Made by a program: the position numbers and the translations under genes. This document shows positions 1-8,152 of a stretch of 64,000 nt of DNA, in pieces. The stretch comes from RGIG5057 sp964371585. Its GTDB lineage: Bacteria; Bacillota; Clostridia; TANB77; CAG-465. Below the pieces are notes generated by a model, which was given only the letters and a program-made list of their open reading frames with translations, was not told where the DNA came from and ran no database searches. The stretch lies in the NCBI GenBank assembly GCA_964371585.1, contig CAYJMD010000003.1, positions 90,129-154,128 on the forward strand. The letters are read 5' to 3'. Numbering within the stretch: position 1 is the first letter of the stretch; each line of letters starts with the position of its first letter.

Positions 1-361
1 CTACTAATTGTCTAGATTCAGCTCTTGAAGTACCAACACCCATTCTGTATGCTACGTTGTCAAGTCTCATTTCTAATTGTTCAAATAACATATCAGAAGT
101 GATTCCGTCTCTTCTAAACGCTTCATCATAGTATTTTCTGAATTGAGATTCAGATACTCTATAATAAACTTTTGCTCTTTGTTTAGCACGAAGTTGTAAA
201 CCATATTCAGATAATTTACTTCTTCCTTTGCCATGTTGTCCAGGAGCGAAAGCTCTTCTTTCAAAAGCACATTTGCTAGTTGAACATCTGTTACCTTTTA
301 AGAATAATTTAATACCTTCTCTTCTGCATTTTTTACATACTGCATCTGTATATCTTGCCAT
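1..361 (-). CDS. rpsD: 30S ribosomal protein S4 (3' end outside window)
   Basis: S4 binds 16S rRNA early in small-subunit assembly. In Firmicutes it also often represses its own synthesis. The first 120 residues are visible, starting MARYTDAVCKKCRREG. Cys9, Cys12, Cys26 and Cys31 form the zinc-binding N-terminus of the C+ type of S4, and the S4 RNA-binding fold begins near the edge. The gene runs off the low-coordinate end of the window, so it is partial by truncation and not broken. It is the last visible gene of infA-rpmJ-rpsM-rpsK-rpsD, 17 nt after rpsK. The ATG at 361 is preceded by a purine-rich GGGGGTG ribosome site. Confidence 0.97.
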   Translation of the reverse strand, partial: MARYTDAVCKKCRREGIKLFLKGNRCSTSKCAFERRAFAPGQHGKGRSKLSEYGLQLRAKQRAKVYYRVSESQFRKYYDEAFRRDGITSDMLFEQLEMRLDNVAYRMGVGTSRAESRQLV

Positions 362-378
362 TTTAATTTACACCCCCA

Positions 379-771
379 CTATACTCTTCTTCTTTTTGGT
401 GGTCTACAACCATTATGAGGAATTGGAGATACATCTTTAATCATGCTTATTTCCAATCCTGCTGCTTGAAGTGATCTTATAGCTGCTTCTCTACCAGAAC
501 CAGGACCTTTTACGAATACTTCAACAGTTCTTAAACCATGTTCCATTGCTGCAGTTGCTGCAGTTGTTGCTGCTTCTCCAGCTGCGAAAGGAGTATTTTT
601 TCTTGAACCTTTAAAACCAAGTCCACCAGCACTTGCCCAAGATAATGCATTACCTTCAGTATCTGTCATTGTAACAATTGTATTGTTGAATGATGATTGA
701 ATGTGAGCTGCACCACTAGATATATTTTTTTTAACTTTTCTTTTAGTTGTAACTTTTTTCTTTGCTGCCAT
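379..771 (-). CDS. rpsK: 30S ribosomal protein S11
   Basis: S11 is a platform protein of the 30S subunit that helps shape the E-site/mRNA exit region. The 130-residue length is normal. It has a lysine-rich N-terminal tail, a central core containing SSFNNTIVTMTD, and the conserved basic tail ending HNGCRPPKRRRV. It sits 3 nt downstream of rpsM and 17 nt upstream of rpsD, so it is translated from the alpha-type operon message. Family assignment is secure and nothing in the sequence is unusual. Confidence 0.98.
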   Translation of the reverse strand: MAAKKKVTTKRKVKKNISSGAAHIQSSFNNTIVTMTDTEGNALSWASAGGLGFKGSRKNTPFAAGEAATTAATAAMEHGLRTVEVFVKGPGSGREAAIRSLQAAGLEISMIKDVSPIPHNGCRPPKRRRV

Positions 772-774
772 ATT

Positions 775-1146
775 CTATACTCCTTTCTTTCCTGCTACTA
801 CTTTTCTAGGACCTTTTCTAGTTCTAGCGTTAGTTTTAGTTCTTTGACCTCTAACAGGTAATTTTCTTTTATGTCTTTGTCCTCTGTAGCAATTGATTTC
901 CATTAATCTTTTAATATTTAATGCTACTTCTTTTTTTAATTCACCTTCTACATTGTAATCTCTTTCAATGATAGCTCTTATTTTAGCTTCATCTTCATCA
1001 GTGAAATCTTTTATTCTTTTGTTTGCATCTATACCTGCTTCTGCAAGTATTTTTCTTGATACAGAACGACCAATACCATATATTGATGTTAGTCCTATTT
1101 CTGCAATTTTAGACTTTGGTAAGTCTACTCCAGCTATACGTGCCAT
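775..1146 (-). CDS. rpsM: 30S ribosomal protein S13
   Basis: S13 lies in the head of the 30S subunit, contacts the P-site tRNA and forms a bridge to the large subunit. The 123 residues begin MARIAGVDLPKSK, followed by the helix-two-turns-helix region (SIYGIGRS) and the basic tail with GQRTKTNARTRKG. A GGGGGTG Shine-Dalgarno lies about 8 nt before the start. It follows rpmJ by 20 nt and precedes rpsK by 3 nt. Confidence 0.98.
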   Translation of the reverse strand: MARIAGVDLPKSKIAEIGLTSIYGIGRSVSRKILAEAGIDANKRIKDFTDEDEAKIRAIIERDYNVEGELKKEVALNIKRLMEINCYRGQRHKRKLPVRGQRTKTNARTRKGPRKVVAGKKGV

Positions 1147-1166
1147 TTAAATTTACACCCCCACAA

Positions 1167-1280
1167 TTAACCTTGTCTTTGCTTATGTTTAGCATTTTCA
1201 CAAATAACTCTAACTACGCCATTTCTTCTAATTACTTTACATTTGTCGCAAATCTTTTTTACAGATGGTCTTACTTTCAT
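1167..1280 (-). CDS. rpmJ: 50S ribosomal protein L36
   Basis: L36 is the smallest large-subunit protein and binds 23S rRNA near the peptidyl-transferase region. The 37-residue protein starts MKVRPSVKKICDKC and ends KHKQRQG. Cys11, Cys14, Cys27 and His32 form the zinc ribbon of the C+ form. An AGGAGG-type ribosome site lies just upstream. It sits between infA (215 nt gap) and rpsM (20 nt gap), its usual position in the operon. Confidence 0.96.
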   Translation of the reverse strand: MKVRPSVKKICDKCKVIRRNGVVRVICENAKHKQRQG

Positions 1281-1495
1281 TTTAGTTCCTCCTTAAACAC
1301 TTAAAACAAAGCATTTATAAACAGTTTTAACCATTTAATAAACTTAAATATTTAGAATTTAAAATTGAAATGTTAAAGTTTTTAAATACTAAATATATTA
1401 TATATTGAAAAACTATAGTTTAATATAGGGTACATATACCCTTTTCAGCCGCATACAAACATATAGTTTAACAAACTAAATTAATAAATAAGAGA
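1281..1495 (-). other. infA-rpmJ intergenic spacer
   Basis: This 215-nt AT-rich stretch separates infA from rpmJ. I see the rpmJ ribosome site at its low end. No clear T-tailed hairpin or consensus promoter was found by eye, so infA and rpmJ may be joined by read-through. It is unusually long for this operon, where other gaps are 3-20 nt. Confidence 0.5.
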
Positions 1496-1714
1496 TTATT
1501 TACCTCTCCATGTTATTCTACCTTTAGCTAAATCGTAAGTAGAAAGCTCTAACTTAACTTTATCGCCTGGTAAAATTTTGATATAGTGCATTCTAAGTTT
1601 TCCAGATATATGTGCAAGAACTTCATGCCCATTTTCAAGCTTAACTTTAAAATTTGCATTTGGTAATGCTTCTGATACTATACCGTCAACTTCAATTACA
1701 TCATCTTTTGCCAT
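1496..1714 (-). CDS. infA: Translation initiation factor IF-1
   Basis: IF-1 is an S1/OB-fold factor that binds the 30S A site with IF-2 and IF-3 during initiation. At 72 residues it has standard length, with the family core MAKDDVIEVDGIV, LENGHEVLAHISGK and RMHYIKILPGDKV. An AGGAGG site precedes the ATG. A consensus promoter at 1772-1800 and a terminator upstream, after map, make infA the first gene of its own unit leading into rpmJ, rpsM, rpsK and rpsD. Confidence 0.98.
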   Translation of the reverse strand: MAKDDVIEVDGIVSEALPNANFKVKLENGHEVLAHISGKLRMHYIKILPGDKVKLELSTYDLAKGRITWRGK

Positions 1715-1771
1715 GAAAATTTCCTCCTATTTCAAATAAGTTACACTCACTTGTGTAAACTGTACCTATAC

Positions 1772-1800
1772 ATTATACAAAATTATTATGTAAATGTCAA
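1772..1800 (-). promoter_or_regulatory. Sigma-A promoter of infA operon
   Basis: TTGACA (1795-1800), a 17-bp spacer and TATAAT (1772-1777) on the minus strand form a perfect consensus promoter. The leader of about 50 nt contains a short TTACAC/GTGTAA hairpin before the infA ribosome site. Confidence 0.85.
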
Positions 1801-1917
1801 TATTTTAATGCTATTTTTATAAAGTTTTCTTTAATTATTTGTAGTTATTTACTTTCCTTTTTACATAAGTACTTTTTATAGGTTAATTATACTATGTATT
1901 TTGTACTTTATTAATAC

Positions 1918-1949
1918 AAAAACAGTATGATTTCACTCACACTGTTTTT
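1918..1949 (-). terminator. Terminator after map
   Basis: An inverted repeat (1918-1930 with 1937-1949, one mismatch) is followed on the minus strand by a T-rich tail. It lies just past the map stop codon and separates adk-map from the infA unit. Confidence 0.75.
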
Positions 1950-1963
1950 TAGTTTATTTAATT

Positions 1964-2728
1964 TTAATATGTTAATATTTCTGGATCATCTTTAGTTATT
2001 ACAATAGTATTTTCATAATAAGCTGTTAACTTTTTATCCACAGTAGCAACAGTCCATTTATCATTCTTAACATACACTCTATTACTACCTTCACATATCA
2101 TAGGTTCAATAGCAAGTGCCATACCACTAGAAAGTCTAGGCCCTGTTCCTTTCATCCCAATATTTGGAACTCCTGGATCTTCATGTAATTCTTTACCTAC
2201 GCCATGACCTTGATAATCTTCAAGAAGCGAAAAACCTTCTTTTTTAACACAAGCTTCAATAGCAGAAGAAATATCTCCTACTCTATAACCTTCTTTTGCA
2301 TATTTAATACCTTCAAAAAATGCTCTTTTTGAAGTATCTATTAGTTTCTGAGCAACCTTAGAAATCTTACCTACACCAAATGTTCTACCTGCATCTGCAT
2401 GATATCCATTTTTATATACACCAACATCTAAACATAGCAAATCGCCTTCTTTTAATATATAGTTTGTAGGTATACCATGAATTATTTCATCATTAACACT
2501 TAAGCATAATGCATGTTTAAAAGCCTTACCACCTCTATATGGGCATGGTACTCCTTTAAAAGACGCTGTTGCACCATTTTCAGCAATAATCTTTTCAGCA
2601 GCAGTATTTAACTCTAATGTTGTTATTCCAGGTCTAACTAATTTCTCTACTTCTTCTAATACTTTTTTTAGTATGTTTGCAGACTCTCTCATGTAGTCAA
2701 TTTCTTTTTCTGATTTTATTTTTATCAT
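1964..2728 (-). CDS. map: Methionine aminopeptidase, type I
   Basis: This enzyme removes the initiator Met from nascent proteins and uses two divalent metals. The 254 residues match the short type Ia form without an N-terminal zinc extension. Metal ligands are visible in LDVGVYKNGYHADAGRTF (two Asp), in GHGVGKELHEDP (His), in AIEPMI (Glu) and in the C-terminal YENTIVIT (Glu). It follows adk by 63 nt in the usual spc-operon order and ends at a hairpin terminator. The ATG at 2728 has only a weak ribosome site. Confidence 0.97.
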   Translation of the reverse strand: MIKIKSEKEIDYMRESANILKKVLEEVEKLVRPGITTLELNTAAEKIIAENGATASFKGVPCPYRGGKAFKHALCLSVNDEIIHGIPTNYILKEGDLLCLDVGVYKNGYHADAGRTFGVGKISKVAQKLIDTSKRAFFEGIKYAKEGYRVGDISSAIEACVKKEGFSLLEDYQGHGVGKELHEDPGVPNIGMKGTGPRLSSGMALAIEPMICEGSNRVYVKNDKWTVATVDKKLTAYYENTIVITKDDPEILTY

Positions 2729-2791
2729 TTTTTCACACTTTCTAATTTATTAAATACTATTATTAATATAAACTGTTATGCTTTTATTATA

Positions 2792-3403
2792 TTATATCAT
2801 ATCTAATATATGTTCTGGACAATTTGAACTATCCACTGTTTTAAGAAGTCCTCTTTCTTTATAATATTCAATTAAAGGTTTTGTTACTTCTTCATATGTC
2901 TCAATTCTTTTTGTTAATGTTTCCACAGTATCATCACTTCTAGTTACAAGTACTGAACCACAATTATCACAATGAACATTATCTTTTGATGGAAAATCAA
3001 TTCCATATGCTCTATTGCAATTTAAACATTCTTTTCTTTCTAAAATCCTCTTAAAAACTAGTTCTCTTGGTGCTACTAGTTCAAGCACTCTAGTTATATC
3101 TTTACCTATTATTCTAAGTATTTCTTCTAACTGAGCAACTTGGTCTAAATTACGAGGATATCCATCTAAAATAAATCCGTCTTTAGCTTCTTTTGAAGTT
3201 AACTTCTTCATGATGATTTCATTCATAACTTCATCTGTTACGAAATTACCAGCAGATATAGTTTTTCTTATCTCTTCATTTTCCTTAGAAGCTTCTCTTA
3301 GTAATGATCCACTCGATATATGTGGAATTTTAAGTTCTCTTGATAAGATTCCAGCTCTTGTACCTTTTCCTGTAGCTGGTCCGCCAAGCATAATGTAAAT
3401 CAT
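2792..3403 (-). CDS. adk: Adenylate kinase (divergent)
   Basis: Catalyses ATP + AMP to 2 ADP. The P-loop is GGPATGKGT (residues 7-15). The nucleotide-binding segment GFILDGYPRN is present, and Cys126, Cys129, Cys145 and Cys148 form a zinc-binding lid. The C-terminal signature contains RSDDTVETLTKRI. At 203 residues it is slightly short. The AMP-site motif, usually (S/T)TGDxxR, reads SSGSLLR here: Asp is replaced by Ser, while Arg36 is kept. Position next to map and overall match make adenylate kinase clearly the best call. The odd AMP motif suggests altered kinetics, which is inference. It is first in an adk-map unit with its own promoter. Confidence 0.93.
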   Translation of the reverse strand: MIYIMLGGPATGKGTRAGILSRELKIPHISSGSLLREASKENEEIRKTISAGNFVTDEVMNEIIMKKLTSKEAKDGFILDGYPRNLDQVAQLEEILRIIGKDITRVLELVAPRELVFKRILERKECLNCNRAYGIDFPSKDNVHCDNCGSVLVTRSDDTVETLTKRIETYEEVTKPLIEYYKERGLLKTVDSSNCPEHILDMI

Positions 3404-3429
3404 TTATTAATCCCCCCGTTTACTATCCT

Positions 3430-3458
3430 ATTATACAATACTTCTAATTAAATGTAAA
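3430..3458 (-). promoter_or_regulatory. Sigma-A promoter of adk-map
   Basis: TTTACA (3453-3458), a 17-bp spacer and TATAAT (3430-3435) lie upstream of adk on the minus strand. The promoter shows that adk-map is transcribed separately from the S10-spc operon, which ends at secY. Confidence 0.75.
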
Positions 3459-3490
3459 TATTTTCTTTTAATATTGTACTTTTTAAACAA

Positions 3491-3527
3491 AATAAGTTTA
3501 GCACTAAATGATAATGCTAAACTTATT
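3491..3527 (-). terminator. Terminator after tsaC
   Basis: A perfect 13-bp inverted repeat (3491-3503 with 3515-3527) with an 11-nt loop lies 10 nt past the tsaC stop. The tail on the minus strand is T-rich but interrupted. Confidence 0.7.
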
Positions 3528-3536
3528 ATATATGTA

Positions 3537-4565
3537 TTATTCTATTATTTCATTGTACTGACAAGCTCTTATTAATCTATTCATTATTCCCGCGTTTAAT
3601 CCTTCATAATCGAATCCTTGTATATATACTTTATCCAAATTCAACTTATTTAACTCTCTAAGATTAGTAAATAAATTCTTACCTATCTCCTCTTTATTTG
3701 ATCCTAAATTAATAATTTTATTTTCAATTTTAAAACTATTAACTATTCTATCATATATTAAACCACTAACTAAAAATCCAATATTTTCTTCACTACTATC
3801 TATATCTTGAATTTTTCTTAAAAGTTTTTCTTCATCTAATATACTTAATAATATGCAAGCTACATCTGGCGCATAATGTTTATGTTTCATCCCTGGTGAC
3901 AGTACAATTTCTTCATTATTTACTTTTTTTATACAATTTTTATCAAGCTCTACATTTCCAGTAATAGTTTTTAAATCTTCTTCAGTAATTTTACCAGGTC
4001 TTAATATTACTATTTTAGAGCCTACTACTTTAACAACAGTAGACTCAATACCTATACTAGTGGGACCTCCATCTAAAAAATATTTAACATTATCTTTTAA
4101 TTCTTCATATACATCCTCTACTCTTGTTCCACTAGGTCTAGAAGAAATATTAGCACTTGGAGCAGCAACTGGAACCGAAGCCATTTCTATTAATTTAACT
4201 GCACTTTCATTAGATGGCATTCTTACAGCAATAGTATCAAGTCCAGCAGTAACATTAAGTGGTATATTACCCTTTTTAGGTAGTATTATACTTATTGGCC
4301 CTGGCCAGAACTTATCTATTATTTTTTTCTCTAAATCATTTATTTCAGACACTATATCATTTAACATATTATAATTAGATATATGAACAATAAGAGGATT
4401 ATCACTTGGTCTTTTTTTAGCTTTAAATATTTTATCTACGGCATCTTCACTTAAAGCGTTTGCTCCTATACCATAAACTGTTTCAGTAGGAAAAACTACT
4501 ATTTCATTATTTTTTAAATATTCACTTGCTTTTTTATAATCAATTCCCATTTTACCGTTTTCCAT
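3537..4565 (-). CDS. tsaC: Threonylcarbamoyl-AMP synthase (Sua5/TsaC)
   Basis: Makes threonylcarbamoyl-AMP from Thr, bicarbonate and ATP, the first step of tRNA t6A37 synthesis. The YrdC fold shows VVFPTETVYGIGANA, KRPSDNPLIVHI, FWPGPISIILP and SANISSRPSG. About 340 residues indicates the long Sua5 form, with a linker and a C-terminal Sua5 domain (SPGMKHKHYAP marks the junction). An in-frame GTG at 4577 would sit on top of the ribosome site, so the ATG at 4565 is preferred. The SD spacing of about 13 nt is long, which leaves the start uncertain. It follows the Wzy-like gene by 4 nt and is probably co-transcribed with it. Confidence 0.95.
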   Translation of the reverse strand: MENGKMGIDYKKASEYLKNNEIVVFPTETVYGIGANALSEDAVDKIFKAKKRPSDNPLIVHISNYNMLNDIVSEINDLEKKIIDKFWPGPISIILPKKGNIPLNVTAGLDTIAVRMPSNESAVKLIEMASVPVAAPSANISSRPSGTRVEDVYEELKDNVKYFLDGGPTSIGIESTVVKVVGSKIVILRPGKITEEDLKTITGNVELDKNCIKKVNNEEIVLSPGMKHKHYAPDVACILLSILDEEKLLRKIQDIDSSEENIGFLVSGLIYDRIVNSFKIENKIINLGSNKEEIGKNLFTNLRELNKLNLDKVYIQGFDYEGLNAGIMNRLIRACQYNEIIE

Positions 4566-4569
4566 AATA

Positions 4570-6213
4570 CTACTCACTCTCCTTTCTAGTGTTTAAAACA
4601 TAACCTGTTAATATACCTAATATGACTATGCTAATTAAATATGAAAAATTTAAATCTACTAAACTATGAAAAATAAAAATAATTATAATTAATTTAATTA
4701 TATATTCTGTTTTAATTTTACATATTAATATAACTATAATAGATATACTTACAAATCCTATAATTCCACTTTCCACTAATATTTGCAAATACGAATTATG
4801 GACTTCTGTTGTTGAATATGCAGTAGTTTGAACTTCTTTATGTTTAATTCTAAAAGCTTCTCCACCAAGTCCAAACATTTTACTTTCATTCCAAAGTTTT
4901 ATAGCATCAATATTATATGCTAGTCTATCACTTATACTAGTAGAATTATTATTAATCACATCAACTAAATCAAGTATTATATCTGTTGGTAATAATAAAT
5001 ATTCTAGTACTTGTTTTTCATTGTTTATCATTATTTCATTTATAGTAACAGTTCCTTTAACATCTAAAACTTCCATTACTAAAGCTTTAGTATCTGTATA
5101 ATTTATATATGACGTTTTATAACTTGTCATATCTTCTGAATTAGTTATCACTACATTTTCAATAGCCACCTTATTGCCATCTTCAACTTTACTTATTATT
5201 AGTCTAAAACTTGAATCTTTATCAAAATCAAACATTACTTCAATATCATTATTTTGATTTAAATTATAATATGTTCTAATAAGTCTAATATTAGCTTCAG
5301 ACTCATTAATAACAATAGGCGAAGTTAAGCTAAACAAAATAATAATAATGATTGTCAATGTGGCTAAACTTACTATACTAAGAATGACTTTATTTAATTT
5401 TATTTTATTAATAAACTTAAATTTTAACTTAAGTAAATCCTTTTTTATGAATTCAAAAAAATTAAATTTATCTTCAATTAATTTTATTATTAAATATCTA
5501 ACTGTAATAACTGATAGTAATATATAACTTAATGATACCGTATATATTTTAGATATATCTATATATAATAAATTATCTATATTAACAGAAGCTAAAATTC
5601 CTATTATACTAGATGTTAGTATTACAGTTTTTAGTTTATAGTTTTCCTTAATAAAAATTATAATATTTGATAGTATAAATAGTACCATAATCATCTTAGA
5701 TTTTGTTAATATTATACACATTATAGACATTACTAAAAAAATATATTGTAAGTAAACTACTAGCTTTTCTTTACTTATTTTACTAACTTCATTTTCTATA
5801 TTATTTATTGTACTTTTTATATATTTTATAACTATTAAATAAGCACTAAGTATTATAAGTCCTGTTAAATTAGCATATTGTAAAGTTCCGGATAAACGAT
5901 CTAAATCTTTAGATAAATATCCAGAATTAAAAGTATTTAAATATGGCTCTAAAATTCTTAACGAAAGAGAATCAATACCAAGTATTATTTGTATGACTGC
6001 CATTAATATTATTGTTTTTAAGTAAATATTTTTATTTTTTGTGTTTGAAACTATAAATATAATAAATGCTAATATCACATATTTTAAGAACTCATAGAAA
6101 GTATAATCATATGATAAATATGTATTAAATATTATTGGTAATACATATGATATAGCTAAAAATATGCTACTTAAAATAATAGGATAATAGTACTTATGTT
6201 TTTTTTGATTCAT
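4570..6213 (-). CDS. O-antigen ligase/polymerase-like (Wzy_C) membrane protein
   Basis: This is a polytopic membrane protein of 547 residues with about ten hydrophobic segments. Near residues 465-480 is HNSYLQILVESGIIGF, the His-containing signature of the Wzy_C/O-antigen ligase/PglL family, whose members polymerise or transfer lipid-linked glycans outside the membrane. Between membrane segments, roughly residues 305-440, lies a large soluble extracytoplasmic insertion rich in beta-type sequence. No glycosyltransferase genes are near on this side, and the next upstream sequence is the assembly gap. Substrate cannot be told. The ATG at 6213 lacks a good ribosome site. Confidence 0.75.
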   Translation of the reverse strand: MNQKKHKYYYPIILSSIFLAISYVLPIIFNTYLSYDYTFYEFLKYVILAFIIFIVSNTKNKNIYLKTIILMAVIQIILGIDSLSLRILEPYLNTFNSGYLSKDLDRLSGTLQYANLTGLIILSAYLIVIKYIKSTINNIENEVSKISKEKLVVYLQYIFLVMSIMCIILTKSKMIMVLFILSNIIIFIKENYKLKTVILTSSIIGILASVNIDNLLYIDISKIYTVSLSYILLSVITVRYLIIKLIEDKFNFFEFIKKDLLKLKFKFINKIKLNKVILSIVSLATLTIIIIILFSLTSPIVINESEANIRLIRTYYNLNQNNDIEVMFDFDKDSSFRLIISKVEDGNKVAIENVVITNSEDMTSYKTSYINYTDTKALVMEVLDVKGTVTINEIMINNEKQVLEYLLLPTDIILDLVDVINNNSTSISDRLAYNIDAIKLWNESKMFGLGGEAFRIKHKEVQTTAYSTTEVHNSYLQILVESGIIGFVSISIIVILICKIKTEYIIKLIIIIFIFHSLVDLNFSYLISIVILGILTGYVLNTRKESE

Positions 6214-6281
6214 AGAAGTTACATTCTTATTTTTATTTATAAAATAATATACTATCTCGTTTACTATATAAACAACAAATA

Positions 6282-6381
6282 NNNNNNNNNNNNNNNNNNN
6301 NNNNNNNNNNNNNNNNNNNNNNNNNNNNNNNNNNNNNNNNNNNNNNNNNNNNNNNNNNNNNNNNNNNNNNNNNNNNNNNNN
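6282..6381. other. Assembly gap (100 N)
   Basis: Exactly 100 N, the conventional placeholder for a scaffold join of unknown length. Order and distance across it are not proven by sequence. The region upstream of the Wzy-like gene is lost in it. Confidence 0.99.
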
Positions 6382-6392
6382 TTAAATATTAT

Positions 6393-7037
6393 TTAATTAT
6401 CTAAAATCCACTTAATATCTTCAATAGATTTATCTATATTAAATATTCCGTTTCCAACAGGATAGTAAACAGGATAAAATGAATACTCTTTCTCGTTTAC
6501 AACTCTTTTAAAACATGTTTTCCTAGTCTGCGAGACACTTATTTTTTCATCTAATACTATTGAACTAACTTGATTACCAAATAATATTATTTTTTTAGGA
6601 TTTACAATTTTAAATTCTTCAAATAGTAAGTCAACATATTCTTTAAATATATTATCTGGTAGTGGCCTTGCATCTACTTGTGTACATTTTCCTAAATTAG
6701 TTATAAAATATTTATGTTTTTTTACATCTTCATAAACTTCTTCAGCAAAAGTAGTAGTCCACTCACTACCTTTTATTTCTCTTATCTTATTATATATTTT
6801 TTCTGACATAATATTTGTATCATAAAATAATTTCCAAATATTTTTGGTACCTATCCAAGGGGATTTAAGTCCTGTCCATTCTTTAGATGAAGCAATATTT
6901 CTTTTAGTTGGATTCATAAAAACAAAACATACATCTGGATTTTTATCCATTCCACCATTTAATATTGAATCTAAACTTTCATCACCATATTCATTTTGTA
7001 GTTTAGCATATTTTTCATTTAATTCTTTTAATGTCAT
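6393..7037 (-). CDS. Uracil-DNA glycosylase-superfamily protein
   Basis: This 214-residue soluble protein has the motif pattern of the UDG fold: a proline-containing loop in VCFVFMNPTKRN, a second strand KYFITNLGKCT, the strand KKIILFGNQVS, and a late motif YPVYYPVGNGIFN where family members usually have an HPS/HP-type loop. Such proteins excise uracil or related bases, but several subfamilies are uncharacterised and catalytic residues here are not obvious. It is monocistronic, with an AGGAG ribosome site and its own promoter. Its 3' end lies next to the assembly gap. Confidence 0.65.
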   Translation of the reverse strand: MTLKELNEKYAKLQNEYGDESLDSILNGGMDKNPDVCFVFMNPTKRNIASSKEWTGLKSPWIGTKNIWKLFYDTNIMSEKIYNKIREIKGSEWTTTFAEEVYEDVKKHKYFITNLGKCTQVDARPLPDNIFKEYVDLLFEEFKIVNPKKIILFGNQVSSIVLDEKISVSQTRKTCFKRVVNEKEYSFYPVYYPVGNGIFNIDKSIEDIKWILDN

Positions 7038-7062
7038 ATTTCTCTCCTTTGTTTATTTATCT

Positions 7063-7091
7063 ATTATATCATTTGAGTAAAAATAACACAA
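7063..7091 (-). promoter_or_regulatory. Sigma-A promoter of the UDG-like gene
   Basis: TTGTGT (7086-7091), a 17-bp spacer and TATAAT (7063-7068) on the minus strand, about 25 nt before the ATG. Confidence 0.65.
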
Positions 7092-7113
7092 GTTTAGTTT
7101 AGTAAATTTAGAC

Positions 7114-7143
7114 ATAAAAAATCACACTATTTCTAGTGTGATT
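7114..7143 (-). terminator. Terminator of tRNA-Arg
   Basis: A 10-bp stem (7120-7129 with 7134-7143), tetraloop and a run of six T on the minus strand begin 5 nt past the tRNA CCA end. Confidence 0.85.
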
Positions 7144-7148
7144 AATCT

Positions 7149-7225
<77 letters not shown>

Positions 7226-7247
7226 AATAATTTATTGTACGTATTTA

Positions 7248-7276
7248 ATAATAACATATTTTATAAAAAAAATCAA
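7248..7276 (-). promoter_or_regulatory. Sigma-A promoter of tRNA-Arg
   Basis: TTGATT (7271-7276), a 17-bp spacer and TATTAT (7248-7253) lie just upstream of the tRNA 5' end on the minus strand. Confidence 0.65.
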
Positions 7277-7388
7277 TACTTATCTTTAATTTTTATCAAT
7301 TTTATATAACTTTCTTTTTTCTTCAACTTTATTTATCATATATCTACTTTAAAAAATATATTTTTTATTACATTATAATAGTATAAAT

Positions 7389-7417
7389 TTGAAATACCAT
7401 CCTTTGTATGTTACAAT
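7389..7417 (+). promoter_or_regulatory. Sigma-A promoter of mscL
   Basis: TTGAAA (7389-7394), a 17-bp spacer and TACAAT (7412-7417). Transcription should begin near 7424, about 10 nt before the chosen ATG at 7434, so longer in-frame starts at 7389 or 7422 are unlikely. Confidence 0.7.
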
Positions 7418-7433
7418 ACTTATGGTGATTATT

Positions 7434-8105
7434 ATGAAATTAAAACCTAAGAAATTAACAATACCTACTGATTTAGAAAAATTAAAAAAAGGAACAGATA
7501 AAGCAACTAAAAAAATAAAAAAGAGTACTGATATTGCAACTGATAAAGCAAAGAAAATTACAGATGCATACAAAAAGTTTGCAGTTAAAGCTAATATGTT
7601 TGATCTTGCTGCTGGGGTAGCTGTCGGTTCTGCTTTTACTAACATTATTAACACACTTGTTGCAAGCTTTGTAACTCCTGTTTTAGGAATGATTACAAAC
7701 AATGTTGAAATAACTTCATTATTTATATCTTTAAATGGTAAATTTTATGCTACTATCGAAGAAGCTACAGCAGCGGGTGCTCCAATAATACAATATGGTA
7801 ATATTTTAAATGCTGTACTAAACTTCTTTATTGTTTCTATAATTTTATTTGTATTTATATCGTATACAAATAAGATTAGAACTAAATTTGAAACTTCTAC
7901 TGAAAGTGCTACAAAAGAAACTACAAAAACATGTCCACATTGTAAATCAAAAATTGATATCACAGCAACAAGGTGTGCTTTTTGTACTAGTCAATTAGAA
8001 GAAATAGTTGTAGATGGAGAAAATGAAACTAAAGTAAAGAATACAAACACTAAAAAAAATACTAAAACAACAAAACCTGTTAAACAAAAAACAGCAACTA
8101 CCTAG
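7434..8105 (+). CDS. mscL: Large-conductance mechanosensitive channel with zinc ribbon
   Basis: MscL opens under membrane tension to release solutes on hypo-osmotic shock. The core lies at about residues 50-150, with the conserved FDLAAGVAVGSAFTNI entering TM1, a periplasmic loop and TM2 (about 122-145). Two additions stand out. The N-terminus carries a 50-residue lysine-rich helix built from TDKA/TKK-type repeats. After TM2 comes a treble-clef-like ribbon with Cys167, Cys170, Cys181 and Cys184 (CPHC..CAFC), then a basic Thr/Lys tail. A similar C-terminal ribbon is known in some Gram-positive MscL proteins. The start at 7434 is chosen because the promoter covers earlier codons. It is convergent with hup. 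Confidence 0.92.
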   Translation: MKLKPKKLTIPTDLEKLKKGTDKATKKIKKSTDIATDKAKKITDAYKKFAVKANMFDLAAGVAVGSAFTNIINTLVASFVTPVLGMITNNVEITSLFISLNGKFYATIEEATAAGAPIIQYGNILNAVLNFFIVSIILFVFISYTNKIRTKFETSTESATKETTKTCPHCKSKIDITATRCAFCTSQLEEIVVDGENETKVKNTNTKKNTKTTKPVKQKTATT

Positions 8106-8152
8106 TAGTGCTGCTAAAATAATTAATACTAAATCATATGTAATTTTAAAGG

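Noticed and set aside
6196..6396. Reading frame that runs through the N gap
   Set aside because: Most of its codons are N, so it is an artefact.
7373..7702. Minus-strand frame opposite mscL
   Set aside because: No start signals; mscL has family motifs and a promoter on the other strand.
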